NCBI RefSeq assembly: GCF_901709675.1
Contig: NC_051102.1
Location: forward strand, 3,331,912-3,395,911
From: Syngnathus acus
Lineage: Eukaryota; Chordata; Actinopteri; Syngnathiformes; Syngnathidae
Direction of reading: 5' to 3'
DNA: 64,000 bases
The notes under the pieces were generated by a model. It was not told where the DNA came from. It ran no database searches and saw only the letters and a list, made by a program, of their open reading frames with translations. Made by a program: the position numbers and the translations under genes. Of this stretch, positions 1 to 19,000 are shown piece by piece (position 1 is the first letter of the stretch; each line of letters opens with the position of its first letter).

Positions 1-199
1 CGAAAATGGTTTATGGTTTGTTTCAGTTACAAATTTGCTTAAGTTTGCCTCAGATGTGGTCTAATTGTTTAAATGGCTTTGTAATGTTGCTATGGTCTTT
101 TGAGGTAAAGGGTTACATTTGTTTTGCATACATTTTCACACAAAAAAGTCAAAAAGCGGACAAAAACTAATATACTTTGAAAATATTTCTGTGCCTCAG
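1..199 (+). other. 5' flank or intron of the chemokine receptor gene
   Basis: AT-rich sequence ending in a pyrimidine-containing stretch and an AG acceptor just before the receptor exon. It is read as the last part of a 5' UTR intron. Nothing else is recognised here. Confidence 0.5.
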
Positions 200-213
200 G
201 ACAATCGCTAACT

Positions 214-1284
214 ATGGACATGGTTGACGACTGGGACATCTGGGACCTTCTCGAGAATGTGACCTACAACCCAGACGATGTTGTCAGTGAAAGTGTCAAA
301 CTCTGCAGGAAGTCAAATGTCAATGATTTTGGCTCCAAATTCAACCCGGCTTTCTGCTATGTCAATTTCTTCCTGAGTTACCTTGGTAATGGGCTCGTCC
401 TCTACATCATTTACAAGTATGAGAAGCTCAACTCAGTGACAAACATTTTCTTGCTCAATCTGGTCCTTTCCAACATCCTCTTTGCCACCAGTCTCCCATT
501 TTGGGCAACTTATCATCTGTCTGAGTGGATTTTTGGAGATATTTTATGCAAGTTGGTCAGCAGCGCCTACTTCATCGGTTTCTACAGCTCCATCCTGTTT
601 CTCACGCTCATGACATTCGACCGATACCTTGCAGTGGTGCATGCGGTGGCAGCTGCTAAGAGCAGAAAGAAGAGCTATGCTTTCATTTCTTCTGTAGTGG
701 TTTGGTGCATCAGTATTATAGCCAGTGTGAAAGAACTGGTTTTCCAAAAGGTGTGGAAGAGTAATTCCAACGGGCTAGTGTGTGAGGAGTCAGGATACTC
801 TGAAAGCACCATGGCATTGTGGCGTCTGGTCACTTATTATCAACAATTTCTGGTGTTCTTCCTCCTCCCTTTGTTCATGGTAAGCTACTGCTACATCAGC
901 ATCACTGTCCGCATCATGTCCACTCGAATGAGGGACAAATGTCGTGCCATTAAGCTTATATTCATCATCATCTTTACCTTCTTCCTCTGCTGGACCCCCT
1001 ACAATGTCGTCATCCTGCTTCGAGCCATCCAGAGCTCCAGTCCGAATGTCGATTGCGCTTACTCAGACAAGCTGGACTACGCGTTGTTTGTGACCCGCAA
1101 TGTAGCCTACCTTTATTGTTGTATCAGTCCAGTGTTTTACACATTTGTGGGTAAAAAGTTTCAGAGCCACTTTAAAAGGCTGCTTGCTAAGAAAATCCCG
1201 TGTCTCAGGAGACACCTAAGTCTCAGCAGCCAGAGTACACGAAGCACATCACAGAAGACACCACATTCTGATTATGAGAACTAG
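214..1284 (+). CDS. Chemokine receptor, XCR1-like (class A GPCR)
   Basis: A 356-aa ORF without introns encodes a seven-transmembrane chemokine receptor, expected at the plasma membrane of leukocytes and coupled to Gi. Visible features are an acidic N-terminus with a sequon (NVT) beside a tyrosine that could be sulfated, the TM1 signature GNGLVLYII, TM3 ending in DRYLAVV (DRY box), CWTPYNVV in TM6 and SPVFYTFVGKKF in TM7 (NPxxY-like with S for N). The serine-rich tail is suited to phosphorylation. A likely splice acceptor (ending cctcag at 199) lies 14 bases before the ATG, so a non-coding 5' exon probably lies outside the window; this coding-exon layout is usual for chemokine receptors. The segments LDYALFVTRN and RAIKLIFIII resemble XCR1 more than CC receptors, but a fish CCR is not excluded. 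It has no functional link to the next gene. Confidence 0.85.
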   Translation: MDMVDDWDIWDLLENVTYNPDDVVSESVKLCRKSNVNDFGSKFNPAFCYVNFFLSYLGNGLVLYIIYKYEKLNSVTNIFLLNLVLSNILFATSLPFWATYHLSEWIFGDILCKLVSSAYFIGFYSSILFLTLMTFDRYLAVVHAVAAAKSRKKSYAFISSVVVWCISIIASVKELVFQKVWKSNSNGLVCEESGYSESTMALWRLVTYYQQFLVFFLLPLFMVSYCYISITVRIMSTRMRDKCRAIKLIFIIIFTFFLCWTPYNVVILLRAIQSSSPNVDCAYSDKLDYALFVTRNVAYLYCCISPVFYTFVGKKFQSHFKRLLAKKIPCLRRHLSLSSQSTRSTSQKTPHSDYEN

Positions 1285-1765
1285 AGAAACCCATTCAACT
1301 ACATGCTGTAACTAGAAATTTGAGGGAAATAATACATTTAAAGTTGCAAGTTAATGTTAAAACAAAATTATGAAACTGTTACCATGAAAAAGTACATTTT
1401 ATTGATGATGTTGAATTAGTATGTTGATGATGATGAAGTCTTTGTGATGCTGCACTTTCTGGATAAAGTACACTTTTTGTTGACGTCTTTTTTTCACCTT
1501 CATAACTAGAAACTTTGGGACAGTTTCTCGTTAGCTAACACAATCATTTGGTGACTCACAGACTTATATGGAGAAATAGTTTGAATTCGTCATGGTCATA
1601 TGTTGAAATGACGGGAGTCATTCTTATTCCCCAAAATGTTTTGATGGAAGTTTAAAAAAGTGACTTGTAGATATTGTACTTAAAATTAATTTAAGGATAA
1701 TACTGAAGGAATCCGTGCATCAAAAAACATAAACGCACCAATAAAAGTTACTGTAAAACATTTAT
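1285..1765 (+). other. 3' UTR of the chemokine receptor
   Basis: AT-rich sequence after the stop codon, with a canonical AATAAA at 1740-1745 as the best polyadenylation signal. From about 1770 to 2216 the sequence is AT-rich and holds no feature I can name. Confidence 0.5.
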
Positions 1766-2224
1766 GAATAACGTGTAAACTATTAGGCATTAAATTAAAA
1801 AGGGCTGAGGCTTTATGTTGTGTTTTTATTTAGTTTGAAAATATACTATTTTACAAATCTGTATTACTGTGCCACTGTCAATGTCACAACAGCTCACACA
1901 CAAGCAAGCAAAGGGGCCTGTTGTTTTTGTTTTTTCATCTCATGTGACATCCTTGTTAAAACTCACAAAACACAAAAGGTTTACTGAATTGCCAAATATA
2001 GTCTTGAAAAAGATGAAAAACCAGGGAAAAAATAAATTCCTCTCCTTAATATCACCACACCATGTTGCAATTAATACAATAACATGACACAACTGGAGCA
2101 CTTCAGAATGAATCTTTATCAAATAACATGATACATTATACTCACTAGCGATACTGATTAATGAATGTATTAATGCTTGAAGATTATTCCGACATGTTTT
2201 GTCAGGTTTGGCTATTTCTGACCA

Positions 2225-2513
2225 CAGGGGCGTAGCCAAGCCGGGGCGAGCCGGGGCGGCGCCCCGGTTAGGACTCCCTGCGCCCCGGTTGAAAAAAATC
2301 GAGCTTTTTCGATTCTTCATTTTCATGCCGTTTTTTTCTTTCGGACTTGCGCGAATGTGCTTGCGCTATTCTATGTGCGCGATGTTATCCATTCACCGTT
2401 TGCCTCCCGGACCCGGATGTTGTTTTAGCGATCGGCGAACGGCGTGGGTGATGTTCGATTTTTTTTCCTGTGGGCGTGCGCCCCTACTGGAAAAATTCCT
2501 GGCTACGCCTCTG
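2225..2513. mobile_element. Non-autonomous hAT-type element (MITE), 289 bp
   Basis: The ends are inverted repeats: CAGGGGCGTAGCCAAG on the left, and the complement of the right end reads CAGAGGCGTAGCCAGG. The element is flanked by a perfect 8-bp target-site duplication TCTGACCA (2217-2224 and 2514-2521). An 8-bp duplication with CAGRG termini is the hallmark of hAT transposons. The interior is GC-rich (runs of gccccgg) and has no transposase ORF; short ORFs crossing it are incidental. Insertion is in the spacer between the chemokine receptor and cntnap2. Confidence 0.85.
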
Positions 2514-2521
2514 TCTGACCA

Positions 2522-3088
2522 GAAAGAACGAAAAAATGCTGATGTTATTGTGGGCCATCTAACTGTCCTTAGGTAAATTTGAAGTCTGATTCTGAATCTG
2601 GTTAAATAAACAAATCCATTACTCTATATCTAGTATCAAGCTAATGATGCGTGCTTGTTATTCCCCCAGGGCAAACAGAGGACCCTTCTGTTCCCCCTCA
2701 CCTCCTCCTTTTGATATTTTGGGGCCCTTTGAATTGCACAGCGTCTGGACCGTACCAAGTGTATCGATGAAACGGGGGGTCCGCTGGTTGATCTAGCAGT
2801 TGGACAGCTCCTGGCTGTGTGACCATGCACCTGGGGTTCGAGGCTCCTAAACACCATCTTTTTCTAGGTGCTCACTCACACCCGCCTTAATTATTCAGAA
2901 AGGAGGTAAAAGAACGCGTTCTAAGCCGCATAGCAAGGTCACTTGACTTCTATTTTTCAATCGATAGATAACAGCGACGTATTCGACTGTAAGGAAGACC
3001 CCGCAGGAGCTGGAAATCAGCAGCATCCCGCAGGGATTCGCTCCATTGTCTCTCGGTTGGGTTTGGATTTTTGGGTCTCCATGTAAAA
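2522..3088 (+). promoter_or_regulatory. Upstream region and 5' UTR of cntnap2
   Basis: 567 bases between the hAT element and the cntnap2 start codon. It must hold the promoter and 5' UTR of cntnap2 unless an upstream exon was missed. No TATA box or other named motif is convincing. The last ~200 bases are higher in GC than the flanks. Confidence 0.35.
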
Positions 3089-11740
<8,652 letters not shown>

Positions 11741-12290
11741 GCCCCCCAGCCACCCACTCAGCAACCACAAGAAAATAGACTCAAGACCGTAGGATGTACT
11801 GTATGGTAGTTTTAAGCATAGCGAGAAATAGTGGAACTCGGACGGCTTGTTTGAAGGTGTTTGTATGAACACTTTATGGACAATGGGACATCAGCACATT
11901 CTGTCAGATGGTAGAGCATGTGTGAGAATGGTGGGCAGTTTATTTTAATGATCAAAAGACAGAGAATGGCATAAACGGACGTGTGAATGATGAGAAGTGT
12001 AGCTTAATTTATTCATATTTAAGTTCTATTTCATTTATTTGCCTTCTTGCAATAACAATTACGGAAAGATGGCAGCGGAGACATGTACAGAAAGCTGCTG
12101 CTTTGTGCCAACTAATATTCCTGCACATCACTAGCTATGATAATTTGTCATAATCCTGTTTTATTTTATATGTAAGAATGAAATCTCAGCACGCATGTAT
12201 AAAAGGAAAGTGATGCTTTTTATTTATTTTGTGCCTGCACAACTTCAAGTGTCTCTTAAATGAATAAACTGCACTGATTTTTTTTCATTT
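11741..12290 (+). other. 3' UTR of cntnap2
   Basis: AT-rich sequence following the cntnap2 stop, with AATAAA at 12263-12268 followed by a T-rich stretch. This is the best cleavage and polyadenylation site. Confidence 0.6.
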
Positions 12291-14023
12291 TTTGGCTGCC
12301 AAAACCAGGTGCGGGCATCACTCGAATCCCATCACTTAACACTTTAATTTAATATGATAACCGGAAAAATGTAGTAAAACTCAAGGTTAGTGAATTAGTT
12401 AAATTAGTTTAGCCGTTGAAAACAGCTGCATTCCAATGGACTGGACTTTTAAAGGTAAATTCCATTTAAAACCCTTTTACTTTTCATGTCTGGTTAAGAA
12501 TGTTGCTTTCAATAACTGTGGCTTACTCACACACTGACATTTGATTGTATCCCATTTCTTTGCATTGCAATGTAATGGCATGACATTTCTTGTTTGATGG
12601 AAAAAAAAAAAATTGCCTGATTCTTTTTAGCATGTCCTTTTATTCCTCAGCACTTTTAACTCCCACAATGCATGTCACCATATGACCTCATATGAAATGA
12701 TACAAGGGTCACTTTGGCTTAAACGAAGACAGCATTTTTATTTATTGCTGTAGTTTAGGAATTTGCTTATCGGGAGCACAAAGCTGTCTCTGCAAAGGTA
12801 TTTTAGATAATAGTGTAAAATCCTTGTGTAACAAAATGTGCATTTTATTTAACAAGTATCCTAATTGTATAGTTATAATAGTGTCATATGTCTTACTTGT
12901 GATGCCGCAGGCTCTCGATTAGGTTTATTGAAGCAGTCGTAGGCAACCCCAAAATCAGGGAAAATGAAGCAATCAACAACACAAATTTGCCATCCTCTGA
13001 CACAGCAGTGTTGGATTTAAACTTAAAATGGACATTTAATTGCAAACACTTTAAAAAATACATGCTTGAGCTGTCATATTTTATTCAACCTTAACCTTTT
13101 GCTCCAGAACAATAGACTTAACGTCAATATGGCATGTGAACTCCATATTAGCCATTGAAATAGCACCAAAAAAATGTAAGCAAGACAAGGCCCTCATGTT
13201 CACTGTAACACTGATATCACTACACTCAAATAAAAAACAAAAAACGAGTTAACAATTTGCCAGAGAAAAGTACCTATCAGCCATCCATAAAATCAATAAA
13301 AGGAAATTGACTAATTTAATTTTTCTGCTTGGTGAATATGCCCACATATTTATTTCTTTAAGATTGACACATAAAACCTGACGAATAATTTTGAAAGCAT
13401 CTCACTACAGTGTGAATATAAATGCTGGTTTTCCGTTCTTTGATTGTATATAAAATATCAATCAACACCATCATTACTTTACTAATATTCAGGCAGGCTG
13501 ACCAAAGGTTTGTGTAAATGTAAATATGTAATATGCTGGTGAAAGCGGTTTCACCAGCATATTACACAAATGCATCAGATCACAGCTAAATCCTTAAATT
13601 AATCTATCAGATTCATTTCAACTGAAAATACTTTGCCTTCATTGCTCTGATACTGTAAAAATAATATGGTTTTCTTGGGGTTTAACCTCTTGAGACCCGA
13701 GCTTTTATTCGGTGTGCATTTTTTATTTCTCCTAACGATTTGGGATAAGTAAGGCCTAAAAAGTACAATTACTAAAGTTTTTTTTTTTTTTTCTCTTGTG
13801 GTGGTGAAGATTGATGCTTTACAGACAGGTGGGTGACGTGTGGAATAACTCAACTTTCAGTCTTCAAAATCAAAACTGTCTAAAACTGTAAAATGCAAAT
13901 ATTATACTCTGAACAATGAAACTTTCCCGGTCCAGCGATGATACAAATTGAAGTTCAAATTCAAATAAAAATGGCTTGAAATTTATTGAACAAGAACAAT
14001 TTCCAATTCTTTCCAAAATTAAT
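12291..14023. other. Convergent intergenic region, part 1
   Basis: AT-rich spacer between the converging cntnap2 and xrn1 genes. Apart from homopolymer runs and the hairpin at 13527-13566, no gene or RNA is recognised. Short ORFs here show no family resemblance. Confidence 0.5.
13527..13566. repeat. Perfect inverted repeat: 18-bp stem, 4-nt loop
   Basis: The left arm TGTAATATGCTGGTGAAA and the right arm TTTCACCAGCATATTACA are exact reverse complements separated by GCGG. The next base pair outward does not match. It stands alone in intergenic DNA 1.8 kb past the cntnap2 stop. It may be the tip of a decayed MITE or a hairpin RNA; sequence alone does not decide. Confidence 0.9.
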
Positions 14024-14025
14024 TA

Positions 14026-15245
14026 CCGTAATTTTCGGACTATAAATCGCGTTTTTTTTCTTTTCATAGTTTGGGTGGGGGGGGCGACTTATACAGAGTG
14101 ACTTATATGTAAATTTTTTCATAAATTTTCAAAATTAAAAAAAAAAAAAAAAAAAAAAAAGTGAAACCGCGATAAACAAACCGCGATGTAGCAAGGTATT
14201 ACTGTAATTTGAATTTCAAGTGACGTCAGCAGCGCGGCGCGGCAGTTGTTTACATAAAGGACAAAGATTCGATCACGGGATGACGAAGATGACGAAGGGC
14301 CCCACGTACTACCGGGATCATTAGCGGCTTTGTTTGTAAGTGACACGGAGGACACAGAGTTTGAAGGATTTAAGGATTTGGAGTGACACAGAAGGTTTGA
14401 AAAACTATTATGGCTTTTACGCACGCCCGGTCCTACTCTACGGAGCTCGCTTTCACCTCCGTGGATAGTAGTCGGGGGCCGGCGCTCGGCCGGGTGGCTG
14501 CCCGGGGACGGTGGATGGGGCTCGGACATGGCTTTTACGCACGCCCAGTCCTATTCTATGGAGCTCTCTTCCACCTCCGTGGCTGGAAGTCCACGCCGCC
14601 ACACGCCTGGAAGTTTGTTTTGTTAAATAAAGAGCAGTTTACCAAACCCACGTCTTTCCTTGTACTTTGTTATATATAGTTATATACTAGATCTGTGGAA
14701 TAACGACGAGGCTGACGTCAGGGCGCACGCGCGGCGTTGTTGACAAAGGACGAGGAATTTGATCGATGGATTTAATGATTTGGAGTGACACAGATGGTTT
14801 GATAATATTATTGCTTATGTAATAGTTATTTGATATATAATTTATATATCGTTATATGGGCCTGAGGAATATTTTGAAGTGCAAGCGCCGTCAGCGGCGC
14901 GCACCCATTGTTGACATAAAGGACCATCGATGGATTTAATGAATTGGAGTGACACAGATGGTTTTATAAACGTGTTATTTATGTAATAGTTATTTGAATA
15001 ACTCTGAATGTTACGTCAGGCCTGTTCTCAGCTCTTTGTTTGTGTTTATGTCACGTTAGCATACCTATCGTTTAGCCTGTTGCTCGTTCATGTCTGTTCT
15101 TGGTTTTGGATTTTGTCGAATAAATTTCTCCCAAAATGCGACTTATACTCCGGAGCGACTTATATATGTTTTTTTTCACGTTATTGTGCATTTTATGGCT
15201 AATGCGACCTATATTCCGGAGCGACTTTTAGTCCGAAAAATACGG
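14026..15245. mobile_element. TA-flanked TIR element, about 1.2 kb, non-autonomous
   Basis: The left end CCGTAATTTTCGGACTATAA and the complement of the right end (CCGTATTTTTCGGACTAAAA) form long inverted repeats flanked by TA on both sides (14024-14025, 15246-15247), as in Tc1/mariner-like elements. Sub-terminal cgacttat repeats occur at both ends. The interior is modular. A unit with gacgtcag, a GC-rich block, a ttgttgac-type stretch and atttggagtgacacag recurs around 14220-14400, 14700-14820 and 14885-14990. A separate unit beginning ggcttttacgcacgccc is duplicated at about 14411 and 14531. No transposase is visible. The 89-aa ORF over the duplicated unit is probably incidental. Confidence 0.8.
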
Positions 15246-15247
15246 TA

Positions 15248-16039
15248 AATGCAAAAATGGGCAAATGTGCTACTTTAAAGAACTATTTACAACTATAAAG
15301 GTAATCATCAATAATCATAAATTTAGCTTAACACATTTTTTGCTGTGTTTGTGAGTATGTTTGAACGTTTTTTTTTTTTTTTAAACTCCACACTGGCAGC
15401 TCCACGCTTCCGAAATGGGTGTAATGTGGTATGACCAGCGCAAGATGGTAGTGTGCCCATATGAGGTTAAAGTTTGAAAAAAAGTAACATTGTTCTGAGA
15501 AGCAGAAATAAAATTTCCTCGTGTGAGTATGCAGGGTTTCAGTAGGACAAACATCTCAACACTTGGCCTTATCAAAATGAGTTTCCAATTGTAAAAACTG
15601 GGCAGGGGGATTTCAACCATCATAAATGAACTTAAAATCTTGTAGTGGCACTATAATTACAACTATGCAAAAACATTTTTACTTTTAGGTTTGCAGCCAA
15701 ATTCCTAAAATAAAAACAAGCTACTAGAGCAAATAAAAGACGGAATCGCAAAAAATCAGGGAGCAGTTACTGTGGGAGCTGCCACAACTTCTCATTGGAA
15801 AAACTTCAGTTCGTCTCTGTAATACACGGTGTCAGTTAATTGGAGAGGCGGTGCATATTGTGAGATTCTCATCTTTGTAAAACCTGGAGGCCAAAATGCA
15901 AAGTAACGAGCTGAACAATTCTTTGCTGCAAAAACCTGACTCTTAAATTCACAAGGATGCGATTGGTATATCAATCAGCCAACGGAGCAACTGCAATATG
16001 CAGCAGAGGTGCGAGCACACATGCTGACACGCATCAAGT
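15248..16039. other. Convergent intergenic region, part 2, with probable xrn1 3' UTR
   Basis: AT-rich sequence between the TIR element and the xrn1 stop codon. Part of it should be the 3' UTR of the minus-strand xrn1 gene, but I could not place a confident polyadenylation signal. Nothing else is recognised. Confidence 0.4.
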
Positions 16040-19000
16040 TCACTGGTCTGACACTCGAGCTGCCTCAAAGTTCACAGCCAGTTTCCTGTGCTTCCTTTTG
16101 GAGGCGGAGCCAGGGGTGTGGCCCGCGGCCGGCCTATTTTGCCGAGGAGGCGTGGACGGGTGGGTCATCGTCACAGGAAGCGTGTTTGCCGGAGCAGGGT
16201 CATCTTCTCGGACGGGTTGTGACTGGCCAGGAGGCGTATCCTGGCCTCGTCGGGCTTTATTCCTAGCTACGTTCTGGGCAGCTGAGTAAAACTCTTGGGG
16301 TTTCTTGTTGGTAGACATTCGCTTTTTCGTAACCTGTAGAAGTTCAAGAGCACAACGACATTTTCAGAAACAGACCAAAGCCTAGTTTGACTGCATTGGT
16401 TGAAGTGATTTTTTTTGTGATGGATTGTTCCTCTTAATGAATCAAGTAATTACAGTAGTACCTCTGCTTATGAACTTAATTTTACACTGCTAACGAACAG
16501 GGAATGCTGGGGGGGGGGGGCTGAGGCGACGGTTCGGAAGTTGAAAATTGATTCGTAAGTAGAAATAAAAAAATCTCGAGGCTCCAGTTTGTATCTCGAA
16601 AAGTTCACAAGTATAGGCGTTCCTAAGTAGAGGTACCACTGTATTTCGAAACTTTACTCGGGTTGTCTTTATGAGATTGGTTTGACAATGAGAAATTTCT
16701 GAATGTGATAAAGACAGAGTTTGGCACATGGCCTTGCAATCAAGTAGCTCTGCCTTTTCGCAAATGAGACAAAAAGAGAAATGAGAAAAAAAATGTGTCA
16801 AGTCAGGTCTGTTTTGTGTTAATATTTAAAGCAGTAAACTAGTATGTGAATGATTGCTGCGTCGCAGAAAACAATTGTTGCATCTTCCTGTATTGTGGTT
16901 CACTCCTTTATAAGTGACCGTTAAGAAAGCAATGCATAAAGGCAATCATCTTATCACTTATGTGTATACGTCACGCATGAACGTGAGAGTCAATCTGATT
17001 ATGGGTAGCTCATTTTATAATTGAATGACAGGTAATGTTCAAATTTTAATCTTTTGATTGTGTTTCATTCAGCTGAGGAAAAAAATAAAAAAGCCAAAAA
17101 GCATCTCAGAATTGCGTTTAACTATGGAGGCTGTGTTCACTGACTTGTATGCTGACCTGTAAAGGGATGAACTGATGATGTGAGCCCATGGGCAAAGTAT
17201 TGACTGGCTGTGGCCTTGAGACACCAGGAAACGTTCCTGCTGCTCTGTAGAATGCTGGGTTGTGATGGGGGTGAGGGTGGGGTGGCAGAGGCATTCCCCA
17301 GATAGGGGCGGGAGCGCAACCCCGCTGGGGCATCATCAAGCCGCCTACAGAGATCAATACAAGTGCCGTGAGCAAATTCTGTTCCAGTCACAATATTGCT
17401 TGATAATGAAAATAGAAGAAGAATGGAATGGAAAGTTCACTTGCATTCTCCCTCTTAGCAGGTGTGATCAAATGTTTAAGTCTTTTTATATTACATGGAT
17501 TTACCTGGCTGGTTGTAAACAGGAGGCATGGCTCTGATGGCTGGAGACTGCAAATGTGCCACTCCATGGAACAGAGGGGGTTGAAGAGGGAAACCTGAGC
17601 CCAGTGAATTCTAACAGGGGAAAAAGGTTGACTGTTATAGATTCTCTCTCTCTTTTTTTTTTTAAATTAAATAATGGTACATGAAATGACAGAAAACAAA
17701 TCTAATCCGAGGTTGCGTTGTGATCAACAGGGATCCACTACTGAATCATCACACAACACAATGCTCAAAATGTGCTTTCTTTGCAGAGCAGTTAGCAAAT
17801 CAATAACCAAATTTGAGGGACAACTTTCTAACATTTCGTTGGTCAAATTTCTTTTTTTTTTTTTTACAGATTAAACTCTGGGAACTGAAGCAAGGATTTT
17901 ATTAAACACTAAAAAACATGACTATATAGAAACAATTTTTTTGGTCAATATATAGAATCAACAATCAAATTCACATCATGTATAACAGTAAAGTTGACTT
18001 TACTGTCTCAAACCAAAGCGAAATAGATTTTTAAAAAGCTCTGCTGTAATGTAATTTCATAAAATTTGGTCGTACCAGTCGCTGTAAGGCAAAGAAGGCA
18101 GCTTTCTCCTTGGCTTCGTTTTCTGATTGACACTGAGGCCCGTGAAGAGTCAAACCGTTGGGCAGCTTAACCTGACACACCGCAACACCCTGCAGGCACA
18201 ACCAATGGCATACAGAATGTTGAAGGACAAAATGATGGATCTAAATTGTTTAGTTGATTTCCTATTATGATCAAGTATGACAGATTTTTTAACATTCCAG
18301 CAATGCACTGTTTTATTTCAAACCAGGACATTGGATGCCAGAGAAATATTGCAGTATTACCAATCTGTTGTGCATAAAGCTGAACTCCGGTGGTGCCATG
18401 CCTAAAGCGACACACACGCACTCCAACTCCGACACCTTACTGGCCATCAACGGGTTGGACTGGTGAACATGGGTAACAGGCACAGGAGACGACGATTGAG
18501 CTTTATCTCCATGGGGAAGATTCATTTGTGCCGCTAGTTGAGGGGGGAAAAAAAAAAATCAAATGTAACAACAGGCTTTAACTGTATTCTGTTATGTATC
18601 AGATTTTATGAAATCTATAGACAATAAAAAAAGACTAGTTTTATTACAACAGCTGAATTATTTTGCTGACTGGTGATATAAAATTACAGTGATCCCTCGT
18701 TTTTCGTGGAAGATGTGTTCCACCTGCAAAAAACGAAATCTCCGAAGTAGAAATGACACTTATAAACCCGCAAGGGAGCGTATTTGCGAAAGGTGAAGCG
18801 CTAAGTGGTGAGGGATTACTGTACGGTTTACATGGGAATAAGGTACCTAATTTTTTGGACTTTCCTCTCTTGTTTTGCTTCTGGTCGTTAGCAGTCTCTT
18901 GAGGGGCAGAACTTCCTGTTGCAGTGCCATCGATCTTGAGCATCTCTTTCAACACCATTGTGCCCTTCTACAAGCACAGTCAGTTGGAACACTATCTTAG

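Noticed and set aside
214-1284. Calling the receptor ccr10 because CCR10 neighbours a CNTNAP gene in human
   Set aside because: In human that neighbour is CNTNAP1. The gene here is CNTNAP2-like, and the receptor sequence is closer to XCR1.
2199-2576. 125-aa ORF on the plus strand
   Set aside because: It spans the hAT MITE and its GC-rich interior, has no family resemblance and begins outside the element.
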